The position numbers were made by a program, and so were the translations under genes. A DNA stretch of 64,000 nucleotides from positions 1 to 64,000 of the forward strand of contig CAIJKY010000003.1 in assembly GCA_903821365.1 (NCBI GenBank), in the 5' to 3' direction. How positions within the stretch are numbered: position 1 is the first letter of the stretch; every line of letters starts with the position of its first letter. The stretch comes from an uncultured bacterium. GTDB lineage: Bacteria; Patescibacteriota; Saccharimonadia; Saccharimonadales; Saccharimonadaceae. Shown here piece by piece: positions 33,223-43,277 of this stretch. The notes beneath the pieces were generated by a model. That model was not told where the DNA came from, ran no database searches, and saw nothing but the letters and a program-made list of their open reading frames with translations.

Positions 33223-34552
33223 TCGGCTGGCTCAAGCCAAGCGCCAACGCACGACGGTGCTCGACCCAGGCTTCAACGCAGCGCCACCGCGCACCATGCA
33301 TATCGATCTTAACTCATGCTTTGCGACCATCGAGCAGCAATCGAATCGGCGGCAACGTGGTCGACCGGTAGCGGTTGTTGCCTATGATCATCCAAACGGT
33401 ATTGTGCTCGCCGCAAGTTACGAAGCTAAAGCGCTTGGGATTGGCCTCGGTACAACTAAGCGCGAAGCTCAGTCCATCTGCCCGGGTATATACATTGTCG
33501 AACCTGATCCGCCAAAATATCGCGAAGCGCATCGGCGTTTTCGCAGTGTACTCGAGGGCTTCACGAGCGCGGTTGATGCCAAATCGATCGATGAGTTTAC
33601 TGTGAATATGGAGGGTTCACTATCGATCGCAGCGGGCAAGACAATGGAAGAGATTGGCTATGAAATGAAGCAAGAAGTGTACCGCCAAGTTGGCGAAGCG
33701 GTTCGTTGCAATGTTGGTATTGGGCCAAATCGTTTTTTAGCTAAGCTCGCCGCCGGGCTTCATAAGCCTGATGGGCTCGATAGGGTCGATGCGCATAATG
33801 TTGAACAGGTCTTTGCTGGGCTACGGCTTGTCGACCTCCCTGGTATTAATCGTCGTTTTAATGCTCGTCTGCGCCTGGCGGGCATAGGTTCGCCGCTTGA
33901 TTTTTTAGCAGCGCCGCGCGAGCTGTTACGTGGCCAGGTGTTCCATGGCATCGTCGGTCACTACTGGTGGCTTCGCTTGCGTGGATGGGAGATAGACGAT
34001 GAGCCAACGAAACGGAGTACTATTGGCCACCAATATGCCATCCCTCGGCATGAGCGTGATCCTGAACATATCGCTGCTATACTCGCTAAATTGTCTGAAA
34101 AAACTGGTCGTCGTCTGCGCAGCAAGGGGCTCATCGCGCGCGGTATTCACGTGAGCGTTCGCCAGGCCAACTATAACTACTGGGGGCAAGGTATGCGTGT
34201 TGATGTACCGATGTATGCGACGGCTGATATTTTTCGACACAGCCGCCGTCTATTTGAGCAATCCCCTGATGGCGAAATAACGCTACTAAGCATTGGTGTT
34301 CACGATTTTTCACCGGCTCATCCCGAACAACTATCATTTTTTGACGGTGAGCGTTCATTAAGTCGTCACCATGCGATTGCCGACGCTATGGACACCATCA
34401 ATAACCGTTACGGCGAGTTTGTTGTGCGCCCTGCTGGAATGTTTGGTGCCGAGACAAGTGCTAAAGACGCCATCGCTTTTGGTAAGCTTGAAGATATTGG
34501 GCCGACGACTTTCTTGGAGCCACACCGTACGTTCTATGACGAAGCGCCCTAG
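33212..34552 (+). CDS. Y-family DNA polymerase (DinB/UmuC-like)
   Basis: 446 residues from ATG at 33212, with GAGGAG upstream. Translesion synthesis polymerase: palm motif MHIDLNSCFATIEQ (catalytic Asp 32) and KSIDEFTVNM (SIDE), thumb helix-hairpin-helix LVDLPGINRRFNARLRLAGI, and a little-finger domain. No clear beta-clamp motif near the C terminus; QLSFF about residue 387 may serve. Subfamily (Pol IV, UvrX or ImuB-like) is unsure, but the catalytic residues suggest an active enzyme. Confidence 0.88.
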   Translation: MKANRLAQAKRQRTTVLDPGFNAAPPRTMHIDLNSCFATIEQQSNRRQRGRPVAVVAYDHPNGIVLAASYEAKALGIGLGTTKREAQSICPGIYIVEPDPPKYREAHRRFRSVLEGFTSAVDAKSIDEFTVNMEGSLSIAAGKTMEEIGYEMKQEVYRQVGEAVRCNVGIGPNRFLAKLAAGLHKPDGLDRVDAHNVEQVFAGLRLVDLPGINRRFNARLRLAGIGSPLDFLAAPRELLRGQVFHGIVGHYWWLRLRGWEIDDEPTKRSTIGHQYAIPRHERDPEHIAAILAKLSEKTGRRLRSKGLIARGIHVSVRQANYNYWGQGMRVDVPMYATADIFRHSRRLFEQSPDGEITLLSIGVHDFSPAHPEQLSFFDGERSLSRHHAIADAMDTINNRYGEFVVRPAGMFGAETSAKDAIAFGKLEDIGPTTFLEPHRTFYDEAP

Positions 34553-34563
34553 TGCAGAGATAA

Positions 34564-35463
34564 TTATGGCAAGAAGTTATTGACTGATAGCAGCGTCGAA
34601 AAAACCAATAATGCGATCAATGAAAAGCGGAACATAGCTTTTGCCCAGATGATTTCTGGAGTCACTGAAGTGCTACCCGCGACAGCAGACCTAGAGACGC
34701 TCGCTCGAGTTTTTACCAATCCAAGGCCAAGTCGCAGCCACAATAAACCAACGATTGTCATAACAACTAAGTAAGTGTACCCTGCATACCCGACGGCCGT
34801 CAGCGATATGCTCGCGAGCAAAAACAATACGACATAGCCGATGATATGCGCTCGAGCTGATTCCATGCCATGAATCACTGGGAGTACTGGCAATGAGGCA
34901 CTGGCATAATCATCACGACGATACATAGCAATCGCATAAAAGTGTGGCATCTGCCAGATTACCATCACTATGAATAAGATGAAGGCTGCCGCATCAAACC
35001 TGTCAGTGACGGCCGTGTAGCCGACGACGATCGGCACTGCACCGGCTATGCTACCAACAATAGTGCCATGAACAGAAGCTCGCTTAGCAATGCCGTAGAG
35101 CACGACATAGACAATAAAGCCGATAGCTGCAATCAGTAGTGTCAAAAGATTTGTAAACAGCAGTAAACTACCTGCGCCAATCACGCCTAATATGCTTGCG
35201 AATGTCAATGCTTGAGGTCCGGTAATACTACCATTCACTAAGGCGCGTTTCTTGGTACGAGCCATCTTTGCATCGATATGTCGGTCAATGTAATTATTAA
35301 AAACACAGGCTGAAGCAATGATGAATGAAATACCAACGAGCGTCTGCAGTAGCAATACTGGCGATACCATACCGTGTGATGCCAGCAAGAATCCGCCGAT
35401 AGTCGTTATGGCATTACCGTAGATAATACCGGGCTTAGTGAGATGATAGTACGTCTTGAACAC
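34564..35463 (-). CDS. cyoE: Protoheme IX farnesyltransferase (heme O synthase)
   Basis: 299 residues, about eight membrane helices. UbiA-family motifs NNYIDRHIDAKMARTKKR (first Asp-rich) and the second loop YRRDDYASASLPVLPV are present. Makes heme O for the oxidase from heme B. Last gene of the cyo operon; its start shares a base with the cyoD stop region. The heme B supply is not encoded here. Confidence 0.94.
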   Translation of the reverse strand: MFKTYYHLTKPGIIYGNAITTIGGFLLASHGMVSPVLLLQTLVGISFIIASACVFNNYIDRHIDAKMARTKKRALVNGSITGPQALTFASILGVIGAGSLLLFTNLLTLLIAAIGFIVYVVLYGIAKRASVHGTIVGSIAGAVPIVVGYTAVTDRFDAAAFILFIVMVIWQMPHFYAIAMYRRDDYASASLPVLPVIHGMESARAHIIGYVVLFLLASISLTAVGYAGYTYLVVMTIVGLLWLRLGLGLVKTRASVSRSAVAGSTSVTPEIIWAKAMFRFSLIALLVFSTLLSVNNFLP

Positions 35464-35837
35464 TAGAACCCTTTTTGCGATTGAGCGCGCATGTACTGAT
35501 CCATCGCCTGCGGTGTCATCATATTGTAGTTAAGGTTGTTCATAATCCATAAGCTGCCAACAACAACTATGATCACCACGATAGCCGCAAAACCAAACCC
35601 AAGTAGATTCCAGCGCGGCCTACTTTCTTGCCCAAGATGTAGAAAAAAGAATAGCTGCACAAATAGCTGGACTACCGCAATAATAGCTAGTCCGACGATA
35701 AGGCCAGCAGGATTAAATAACTGTCCCATCGACATGCTTTGGCTACTGACGAGCAGATAAGCGAGCATCGTCAAAATCAGCGAGCCAACAAAGCCAAAGA
35801 TATAGCCTTGTCGCTTAACCCGTAAAGAATCTTTCAT
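35463..35837 (-). CDS. cyoD: Cytochrome bo3 quinol oxidase subunit IV
   Basis: 124 residues, three membrane helices, pattern FVGSLILTMLAYLLV ... QLFVQLFFFLHLG typical of CyoD. ATG at 35837 shares its A with the cyoC TAA stop (TAATG), which fixes this start. Aids assembly of the CuB site. Confidence 0.93.
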   Translation of the reverse strand: MKDSLRVKRQGYIFGFVGSLILTMLAYLLVSSQSMSMGQLFNPAGLIVGLAIIAVVQLFVQLFFFLHLGQESRPRWNLLGFGFAAIVVIIVVVGSLWIMNNLNYNMMTPQAMDQYMRAQSQKGF

Positions 35838-36400
35838 TATATAGCTCCAATCATATATACAAAGGTGAATATGAATATCCAAATGATATCAAGGAAATGC
35901 CAGAAAAGGCCGAATAGAGAGAGTCGTTTGATGACACCGTTCGTGAGCCCTTTCTTTGCGAGCAAGTAAAAAAGCAACACAGCCCACACCAGTCCAAATA
36001 AAATGTGCAGACCATGCGTTCCAACAAGCGTAAAGAACGCCGACAAGAAACCGCTCCGTTGCCAACTATTGCCTTCGTGAATGAGATTGCTAAATTCATA
36101 CAGCTCCATGCCAAGAAAACTAAGCCCAAGTATAATCACGCTTGCCAGCCACCACAGTGCCATCTTTTTGTTGCCCGCTTGCGCTGCGAGTAGCAGCAAG
36201 CCGCTCACGAAGCTGCTCGTCAGCAAGATAACCGTCTCAACGAGCACAAACGGCAGACTAAACAGCTCGGCTCCCGAGGGCCCACCAAACGTGTTGTTGC
36301 GAAGTACGGCATAGGTAGCAAATAGACTGGCGAACAAGACACAGTCGGTCATCAAGTACAGCCAAAAGCCTAACTTATTCTTTTCATTCAATGCGTTCAT
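35837..36400 (-). CDS. cyoC: Cytochrome bo3 quinol oxidase subunit III
   Basis: 187 residues, five membrane helices. Motifs [29 protein letters not shown] and [13 protein letters not shown] match heme-copper oxidase subunit III of the short CyoC type. Overlaps cyoB by four bases. Confidence 0.95.
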   Translation of the reverse strand: MNALNEKNKLGFWLYLMTDCVLFASLFATYAVLRNNTFGGPSGAELFSLPFVLVETVILLTSSFVSGLLLLAAQAGNKKMALWWLASVIILGLSFLGMELYEFSNLIHEGNSWQRSGFLSAFFTLVGTHGLHILFGLVWAVLLFYLLAKKGLTNGVIKRLSLFGLFWHFLDIIWIFIFTFVYMIGAI

Positions 36401-38385
36401 CGGGCTGCCTCATGGAGCGCAAGCCGAGCGGCGTCGGCTTTCTTAAGTTCTGCAGCACTTATCTTTATTTCTGTATCTTCGTCAAAGCTACGAATGATAA
36501 TGAAGGCGATGACACCGATAAAACCAATAACTGCTAACCACCAAATATGCCAAATAACTGAAAATCCAACAACAAAACTACTGACCGCTATGTAAATTCC
36601 AAGTGGAGTATTTTTCGGAAGATAAATATCGACGTATTCTTTAGTAGCGTGCTGCAAGGGGAGGGTTTTGCCTCGCGCTTGTTTTGCTTCCCAGAATGGG
36701 TCGCGTGATTCGACTTTTGGTGTTATTGCGAAATTATAAGCGGGCGCTGGTGAGCTTGTCGACCATTCAAGGGTGCGGCCGTTCCAAGGGTCACCAGTAG
36801 TATCCCGATGTTTATTGCGCTGCACGATACTAACAATAATTTGCAACGCCTGAAAGCCAATACCCATCAAGATTACGAGAACCCCAACGCCAGCGACAAT
36901 AAACAAACCTTGCCAACCGAGCGACGCGTCGTAATGGTCGAGGCGTCGTGTTGCCCCCATGAAGCCAAGAATATACAGCGGCATAAAGGCAAGCAAAAAG
37001 CCGATTATCCAGCACCAAAAAGCGTATTTTCCGAGTCGTTCATTGAGTGTAAAGCCAAAGACTTTCGGGAACCAGTAGCTAAAACCAGCAAAATAGCCGA
37101 ACAGCACGCCACCAATGATCATGTTGTGAAAATGAGCAACTAAAAATAAACTGTTATGTACTTGGAAGTCGATTGCCGGCACTGACATCAAAACACCAGT
37201 CATGCCGCCGATCGTGAATGTCACGACAAAACCCATAAACCACAGCATTGGTGTTGCAAAGCGAATGCGTCCTCGATACATCGTAAATAGCCAGTTAAAC
37301 ACTTTGACGCCAGTCGGCACCGCAATAACGGCGGTCATAATGCCAAAGAAGGCGTTGACATTCGCCCCTGCCCCCATTGTGAAAAAATGGTGCAGCCATA
37401 CGATGAACGATAAGAACGTAATGGCACCAATTGCGTATACCATAGACATATAACCAAATAAACGCTTACGCGAGAAGGTTGCGACAATTTCAGAAAATAT
37501 GCCGAAAGCTGGCAATATCAAGATATAGACTTCGGGATGCCCCCACGCCCAGATGAGATTGATGTACATCATCGGGTTTCCACCAGCTTCAGATGTGAAG
37601 AAATGCATGCCAAGCAAACGGTCAAGCGAGAGCATAGCCAGTGTCGCCGTAAGGATCGGGAATGCAAACGCCACAAGCGTCATACTGCCCAAAACGCTCC
37701 AGGCAAAAATCGGCATTTTTTTAAGTGTCATACCTGGTGCCCGCATACGCAGGATCGTTACTAAAAAGTTGATGCCTGACAGCAAACTACCGACACCGGC
37801 AATCTGTAAACTCCACAGCCAATAATCAACGCCTACTCCAGGACTTGATGCGATACCTGATAATGGTGGATATGCTAACCACCCCGTTGCGGCGAATTCA
37901 CCAATGACAAGTGATACATTGACCAAGATCGCGCCCGCTGCGAAAAGCCAAAAGCTGACAGAGTTAAGAAATGGGAAGGCTACGTCACGTGCGCCAAGCT
38001 GTAACGGTAGTATCAAGTTGATAATCGCGAACATTAAGCCCATTGCCACGAAGAAAATCATCATTGTGCCATGAGCGGTAAATATTTGCTGAAAATGATC
38101 AGAGGTAAGGATGCCTGGGTTATCTCCAGCGGCGAGTGCCTGCTGTGTTCGTAAAAGGGCTGTGTCAATGACACCACGAACTAGCATGACACCGCCAACA
38201 ACGCCATACATTACGCCGATACGTTTTGGGTCAAGCGATGTCAGCCATTCACGCCATAACCATGTCCACAACTTAAAATAGCTGAGTGCGGCAATAATCA
38301 AGGCTACTGCACCAACCATCGACACTGCGCCGCCAAGCACAATCATTTCGTGCGGAAACGCTGCCCAGCTGAGACGTCCTAACAT
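36397..38385 (-). CDS. cyoB: Cytochrome bo3 quinol oxidase subunit I
   Basis: 662 residues, about 15 membrane helices. Catalytic core reducing oxygen and pumping protons. Quinol-site residues equivalent to E. coli R71, D75, H98 and Q101 are at R70, D74, H97 and Q100 ([17 protein letters not shown]). The HPEVY motif near 283 carries the CuB His and cross-linked Tyr; HH near 333 and [13 protein letters not shown] complete heme and copper ligands. The D-channel Asp in GARD is kept. It should be a functional proton pump. Confidence 0.97.
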   Translation of the reverse strand: MLGRLSWAAFPHEMIVLGGAVSMVGAVALIIAALSYFKLWTWLWREWLTSLDPKRIGVMYGVVGGVMLVRGVIDTALLRTQQALAAGDNPGILTSDHFQQIFTAHGTMMIFFVAMGLMFAIINLILPLQLGARDVAFPFLNSVSFWLFAAGAILVNVSLVIGEFAATGWLAYPPLSGIASSPGVGVDYWLWSLQIAGVGSLLSGINFLVTILRMRAPGMTLKKMPIFAWSVLGSMTLVAFAFPILTATLAMLSLDRLLGMHFFTSEAGGNPMMYINLIWAWGHPEVYILILPAFGIFSEIVATFSRKRLFGYMSMVYAIGAITFLSFIVWLHHFFTMGAGANVNAFFGIMTAVIAVPTGVKVFNWLFTMYRGRIRFATPMLWFMGFVVTFTIGGMTGVLMSVPAIDFQVHNSLFLVAHFHNMIIGGVLFGYFAGFSYWFPKVFGFTLNERLGKYAFWCWIIGFLLAFMPLYILGFMGATRRLDHYDASLGWQGLFIVAGVGVLVILMGIGFQALQIIVSIVQRNKHRDTTGDPWNGRTLEWSTSSPAPAYNFAITPKVESRDPFWEAKQARGKTLPLQHATKEYVDIYLPKNTPLGIYIAVSSFVVGFSVIWHIWWLAVIGFIGVIAFIIIRSFDEDTEIKISAAELKKADAARLALHEAAR

Positions 38386-38410
38386 GGTATACCCTTCCCA
38401 AGTGCTATAA

Positions 38411-39328
38411 TTAGTGACCCATCATAGTATGTTCCATAGAGCCACCATCAGGTGGAGTGCCCGCAGGATACATGTACTTATTTATTATCGTATCATAGAG
38501 TGTCGCATCGGTGGCTCGGTAAAAATCGGGTGATGGTAATGTGCCAGGTCGTGCAAGCGTTGCATACGATGTTTGAGTCAGGTCCTTGCCCGAGTTCTGC
38601 ACGGATGTTGCCCATGTCGCAAAGTCGTCACTGCTGACTGCGCTAGCGATAAAATGCATGTCTGCAAAGCCCGTGCCACTGATGTTAGCTGATGACCCAC
38701 GATAGTTGCCTGTCTTGTCGGCAATAAGATGAAGCTTAGTGTTCATGCCAGCCATCGCATATACTTGTCCACCGAGTTGAGGTATCCACAGAGAGTTCAT
38801 TGCAGCATCAGAAGTTATAGTAAATTCTACAGGCCTTCCAACGGGCATTTTTAAAAGATTGACACTCGCAATATGTTGTTCAGGGTAAATAAATAGCCAT
38901 TTCCAAGGCAAGGCCACTACTTGCACTTGGAGTGGCGGCGTAGCGCTTGCAATAGGCTTGTACGGATCAAGGGCATGACTACTTGTCCAAATCACTGATG
39001 ACAAAGCAATGATGATTAAAACGGGTATACCCCACCAAATTGTTTCAAGCCGACCATCGCCGTCCCAGTCTGGTGTGTAGCGAGCCTTGGTGTTTTGCTC
39101 ACGGTAGCGCCATGCAATCGCAAAAGTCATGGCAATAACGGGGAGCACAATGACAAGTATCAAAACCGTTGCGATGATCAAGATAGTGCGTTGCTGTGTG
39201 GCAATCGCCCCTTGAGGATCGAGCACTGCAAATGTATGACCCCTAGTTATAGCAATAATAGCAGCGACTGCGAGACCGACTGCAGCACTACTGACGATTA
39301 TTTTGAAGTTTTTGCGTATGCTATGCAT
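38411..39328 (-). CDS. cyoA: Cytochrome bo3 quinol oxidase subunit II
   Basis: 305 residues. A signal-type helix (about 9-31), two membrane helices (about 45-70 and 90-112) and a periplasmic-type cupredoxin domain. The CuA Cys/His ligands of cytochrome c oxidases are absent, as expected for a quinol oxidase. No lipobox. A Met/His-rich tail (SMEHTMMGH) ends the chain. First gene of cyoABCDE. Confidence 0.95.
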   Translation of the reverse strand: MHSIRKNFKIIVSSAAVGLAVAAIIAITRGHTFAVLDPQGAIATQQRTILIIATVLILVIVLPVIAMTFAIAWRYREQNTKARYTPDWDGDGRLETIWWGIPVLIIIALSSVIWTSSHALDPYKPIASATPPLQVQVVALPWKWLFIYPEQHIASVNLLKMPVGRPVEFTITSDAAMNSLWIPQLGGQVYAMAGMNTKLHLIADKTGNYRGSSANISGTGFADMHFIASAVSSDDFATWATSVQNSGKDLTQTSYATLARPGTLPSPDFYRATDATLYDTIINKYMYPAGTPPDGGSMEHTMMGH

Positions 39329-39426
39329 GAGTGACCCGCTCTATGTTATTCGGCGCTTCTTTTATTCATCATAGCACGACTATGGGCTTTTGCTCGGCCG
39401 CCAAGTCCGCTATCATAGGGAGTAAT

Positions 39427-40653
39427 ATGAACACACACCAACACATCCTTATTGCTGGTGCTGGCTTTGGAGGGGTTCGCACTGCCCTACAGCTAGCACG
39501 CTCAACGCCGTACAAAATATCTATCGTCACTGATCAGGCGGATTTTCGTTACTATCCTGCACTTTACGCGACGGCAACAGGTCATTCGTACAACGAATCA
39601 ATTATTCCGCTTGATGAAATCTTTGCTGAATACCCCAATGTCACCATCGAGTATGATCGAATTACCCAGATAGATACCAGTGCGAAGCATTTAACTGGCG
39701 AGTCGGGCAAGCAATATACGTATGATGCGTTGGTTATGGCGCTTGGTGTTGTCACTAATTTCTTTGGCATTGAAGGCATCGAAAAGTATGCGTATGGCAT
39801 TAAAGGCAAATCTGATATCGCCGATCTCAAAGCGCATCTTCATAAACAGATCGCCGAAAAAGAACAGCTTGATGATAACTACGTCATCATTGGCGGTGGT
39901 CCAACCGGCGTTGAGCTGAGTGGCGCATTCGGCGCATATTTGGCCCACTTGGCACAATGCCACGATGTGACGCTTCGTTCAAAAATTCACCTTATCGAAG
40001 CAGCGCCTCGTTTATTGCCCCGTATGACTGAACGCACATCAGCACTTGTCGAAAAACGCTTAAAAGACCTTGGTGTTGAACTGCATCTTGGAGTAAAAGT
40101 CGAATCTGAGACTGCTGACGCCGTGATGATTAGCGGCGAATCGCTCAACACACATACGGTCGTCTGGACTTCGGGTGTTGCCAATAATCCATTTTTTAAA
40201 GAGAACAGTAGCAGTTTCACACTCGCACCAAATGGTCGCGTCCAAGTCGATGCTTTCTTGCAGGCTGCGCCGTCGGTGTATATCATAGGTGATAATGCGG
40301 CGACGCCTTACTCAGGACTTGCTCAAACTGCTCTGTATGACGCCGACTTTGTTGCCGGCAATCTCAAACGTGCGCTTCGCCAACAAGCACCCAAAGCCTA
40401 TAAAGCCAAAAAACCACCGGTTGTTATTCCAGTGGGAAGTAACTGGTCGGTTGTTGAATGGGGCTCTCTTGTGTTTGCAGGCTTCCCTGGCTCGTTGCTC
40501 CGACAAACAGCTGACTTGATTGGCTATCAAGACATCTTACCATTTATGAAAGCACTACGATTATGGCAGTCAACGTCGCATATAGAAGAAGAATGTGATG
40601 ATTGCCGCGCACCAATCGAAGAAAAAAACGCACGTCAGGTTCGCCATGGATAG
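39427..40653 (+). CDS. ndh: Type II NADH:quinone oxidoreductase
   Basis: 408 residues from ATG at 39427, with AGGGAG upstream. Two Rossmann folds: HILIAGAGFGGVRTA (FAD) near 5-20 and DNYVIIGGGPTGVELSGAFG (NADH) near 155-170, plus YIIGDNAATP and QTALYDADFVA near the FAD and quinone sites. Non-pumping NDH-2 that passes electrons from NADH to quinone. Divergent from cyoA, with about 100 bases between. Confidence 0.95.
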   Translation: MNTHQHILIAGAGFGGVRTALQLARSTPYKISIVTDQADFRYYPALYATATGHSYNESIIPLDEIFAEYPNVTIEYDRITQIDTSAKHLTGESGKQYTYDALVMALGVVTNFFGIEGIEKYAYGIKGKSDIADLKAHLHKQIAEKEQLDDNYVIIGGGPTGVELSGAFGAYLAHLAQCHDVTLRSKIHLIEAAPRLLPRMTERTSALVEKRLKDLGVELHLGVKVESETADAVMISGESLNTHTVVWTSGVANNPFFKENSSSFTLAPNGRVQVDAFLQAAPSVYIIGDNAATPYSGLAQTALYDADFVAGNLKRALRQQAPKAYKAKKPPVVIPVGSNWSVVEWGSLVFAGFPGSLLRQTADLIGYQDILPFMKALRLWQSTSHIEEECDDCRAPIEEKNARQVRHG

Positions 40654-40663
40654 CAGCTACAGC

Positions 40664-40682
40664 CATAACCGTCATGGTTATG
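40664..40682 (+). terminator. Hairpin after ndh
   Basis: CATAACC (40664-40670), loop GTCAT, GGTTATG (40676-40682). No T run. It may be a weak terminator or an operator just upstream of the glucan-operon promoter. Confidence 0.35.
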
Positions 40683-40685
40683 TAG

Positions 40686-40714
40686 TTGTAAATGTGTTTG
40701 CAAAACGCTACAAT
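40686..40714 (+). promoter_or_regulatory. Promoter of the glucan operon
   Basis: TTGTAA (40686-40691), a 17-base spacer and TACAAT (40709-40714), about 41 bases before the first start codon. Confidence 0.6.
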
Positions 40715-40755
40715 GGTAATCAAAGCACAACCAACATTCGGACATTTGCGGACGT

Positions 40756-41988
40756 ATGAATATTTTAATGCTAGGGTGGGAATTACCACCGCATAATAGC
40801 GGTGGACTCGGGGTCGCATGCTATCAAATGGCCAAGCAATTAGCCATCGATGGCGTGACTATTGATTTTGTCGTGCCCTACAGGGCTGATCACGGCATTG
40901 ATTTTATGACTATTCACCACGCCATTGATATGGCACCTGAGGCGCTGGCGACGCATGGCGCTTATGACAGTGCTTGCTATAGCTGCGACGACCAAGCCAG
41001 CTGTGATCATGATGTCCCCACTTCGTTAAGAGAGCAACAACAGCACTACATAAAACGTATAGAGCAAATTGTCGCCGCTACACAGCCAGATGTCATTCAT
41101 GCGCATGACTGGCTGACGTTTGAGGCAGGCATCAGAGCTAAAGAGCTTACCGGTAAGCCGCTTGTCGCCCACGTTCACGCAACTGAATTCGATCGCTCCG
41201 GCGAGCATCACGGTAACCCTCTAGTGCATGAAATCGAATATAACGGTTTGCTCATGGCTGATCGAATTATTGCCGTAAGCCAAATTACAAAAGACATTAT
41301 TGTCAAAGAATACAATATTCCGGCCGATAAAATCGAAGTAGTCCATAACAGCGTCGATGTTGCCGACTATCAATCGCTTGAGGATGAAAACACTTATCGC
41401 TATCTCACTGCCATGAAACAACGCGGCTATACGGTGGTTGTCAGCGTTGGGCGCTTGACGGTGCAAAAAGGCTACCGCTACTTGCTCGAGGCGGCTAAGC
41501 GCGCTATTGATAAAGAGCCTAAATTGTTATTTATGTTAGCGGGTTCCGGCGAGCTACGCGACGAGCTGTTGCTCCGCTCAGCTGAGCTTGGTATTGCCGA
41601 AAATGTTTTGTTTACAGGATTTGTTCGCGGTAAAGCATGGCGCGATGTATACACCATCGGTGATATTTTCATCATGCCTTCAGTCAGTGAGCCGTTTGGG
41701 CTTGTTGCACTTGAAGCAGCCGGTCATCACAATGCAGTATTGCTGTCAAAACAGTCAGGCGCCGCCGAAGTGCTGCACAATGTTCTAAAATTCGATTTTT
41801 GGGATACCGAAACACAAGCATCGCAGATCGTTGATATTGCGCATTATAACAGTCTTAAGACTACCCTGACTGACATGATTACCTATGAATTTAATCGCTT
41901 GTCATGGCAAAAAGCAGCCGACCAATTCCAAAAAATATATAGCCAGCTCAGCACCACTGAAGTATTAATGGCAAAGGCGCTCGCATGA
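40756..41988 (+). CDS. Glycogen synthase-like glycosyltransferase
   Basis: 410 residues, GT-B fold. N-terminal NSGGLGVACYQMAK resembles the donor-binding loop of starch/glycogen synthases; the C-terminal motif SEPFGLVALEA carries the two Glu of the E-x7-E motif. No signal peptide, so cytosolic. With GH57 and GH15 neighbours the likely product is an alpha-glucan. GT4 with another substrate is the alternative. Confidence 0.82.
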   Translation: MNILMLGWELPPHNSGGLGVACYQMAKQLAIDGVTIDFVVPYRADHGIDFMTIHHAIDMAPEALATHGAYDSACYSCDDQASCDHDVPTSLREQQQHYIKRIEQIVAATQPDVIHAHDWLTFEAGIRAKELTGKPLVAHVHATEFDRSGEHHGNPLVHEIEYNGLLMADRIIAVSQITKDIIVKEYNIPADKIEVVHNSVDVADYQSLEDENTYRYLTAMKQRGYTVVVSVGRLTVQKGYRYLLEAAKRAIDKEPKLLFMLAGSGELRDELLLRSAELGIAENVLFTGFVRGKAWRDVYTIGDIFIMPSVSEPFGLVALEAAGHHNAVLLSKQSGAAEVLHNVLKFDFWDTETQASQIVDIAHYNSLKTTLTDMITYEFNRLSWQKAADQFQKIYSQLSTTEVLMAKALA

Positions 41989-43277
41989 GTCACACCACAC
42001 ATCACCACGCCGCAGCGGCGAAACAAACGCCACGTGCAGTTGTACTATACCTCCACGTCCATCAACCATATCGAGTTCGACCCTACACGATTTTCGAAGC
42101 TGGCCATGATCACAACTATTTTAATCAAGCCGACCCAGCAGGTGGTGCCAATAACGAAACGATTCTTAAAAAAGTTGCCAAAAAATCATATATGCCTATG
42201 AACGCGGTGTTACTCGAATTGCTACATAAGCACCCAGAATTCCACGTTGCACTGTCCATCACGGGTACAGTCATTGAACAAATGGAGCAATGGGCACCTG
42301 AAGCGCTCGACAGTTTTCGTGAATTAGTGGCAACTGGCAGAGTCGAGATCGTTGCCGAGACGTATTATCATAGCCTCGCCTTCTTTTATAGTCGCTTTGA
42401 GTTCGCCAAGCAAGTTCGTATGCACGAAGATAAGATCAAACAGGTCTTTGGCGTCAAGCCACAAGTCTTCCGTAATACCGAGTTCTCTTACAATAATGAT
42501 CTTGCCTATTGGGCAGACAGCATGGGCTACAAAGGTATTCTGACAGAGGGCTGGGATCCGATACTCGGTTGGCGTAGCCCGAATTTTGTATATCGCCCAA
42601 GCCACACGAATAACATTCGTTTATTAATGAAGAACTATCGTATGAGCGATGATATCGCCTTCCGCTTTAGCAATCACAACTGGCGTGAATGGCCGCTCAC
42701 TGCAGATAAATACGTCCAATGGATCAACGACCTCCCAGCAGAACAGACAAACGTTAATCTTTTTATGGATTACGAGACATTCGGTGAACACCAATGGGCA
42801 GAAACGGGCATCTTTGATTTCTTGAAAGCCTTCCCCGCAGCGTTCCTGCAGCGTACTGGCAATACTTTCATGACCCCTTCCCAAGCAATTGATGCTTTTG
42901 CACCAGTCGACACAGTAGACGTCCCCTATACGATTACCTGGGCCGACACCGAGCGTGATCTCACGGCTTGGCTTGGAAACCCAATGCAGCAGCAAGCCAT
43001 GCATTTACTTTATGAGCTAGAGACTGATGTGCTTGCTACCGATGACCTTGGGCTGATTGAGGATTGGCGACGAATGCAAATCTCTGACCACCCATACTAT
43101 ATGTGCACAAAGTGGTTCCGCGATGGTGATGTTCATGCGTACTTCAGCCCATACGATTCACCTTATGACGCTTTCATGTATTATATAAACAGTCTACGTG
43201 ACCTAAAGCTCCGAATCGCCGAGCACAGCAAAAAACACACCACATCAGTTTCAGACCAACAAGGGGGCACACACTAA
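41985..43277 (+). CDS. GH57 family alpha-amylase-like hydrolase
   Basis: 430 residues. GH57 motifs: LHVHQPYR near the N terminus, FRNTEFSYNND with the nucleophile Glu, and MDYETFGEHQW with the acid Asp. No signal peptide. Four-base overlap with the glycosyltransferase gene. It probably cuts or branches internal alpha-glucan; alpha-amylase versus branching enzyme is not resolved by eye. Confidence 0.88.
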   Translation: MSHTTHHHAAAAKQTPRAVVLYLHVHQPYRVRPYTIFEAGHDHNYFNQADPAGGANNETILKKVAKKSYMPMNAVLLELLHKHPEFHVALSITGTVIEQMEQWAPEALDSFRELVATGRVEIVAETYYHSLAFFYSRFEFAKQVRMHEDKIKQVFGVKPQVFRNTEFSYNNDLAYWADSMGYKGILTEGWDPILGWRSPNFVYRPSHTNNIRLLMKNYRMSDDIAFRFSNHNWREWPLTADKYVQWINDLPAEQTNVNLFMDYETFGEHQWAETGIFDFLKAFPAAFLQRTGNTFMTPSQAIDAFAPVDTVDVPYTITWADTERDLTAWLGNPMQQQAMHLLYELETDVLATDDLGLIEDWRRMQISDHPYYMCTKWFRDGDVHAYFSPYDSPYDAFMYYINSLRDLKLRIAEHSKKHTTSVSDQQGGTH

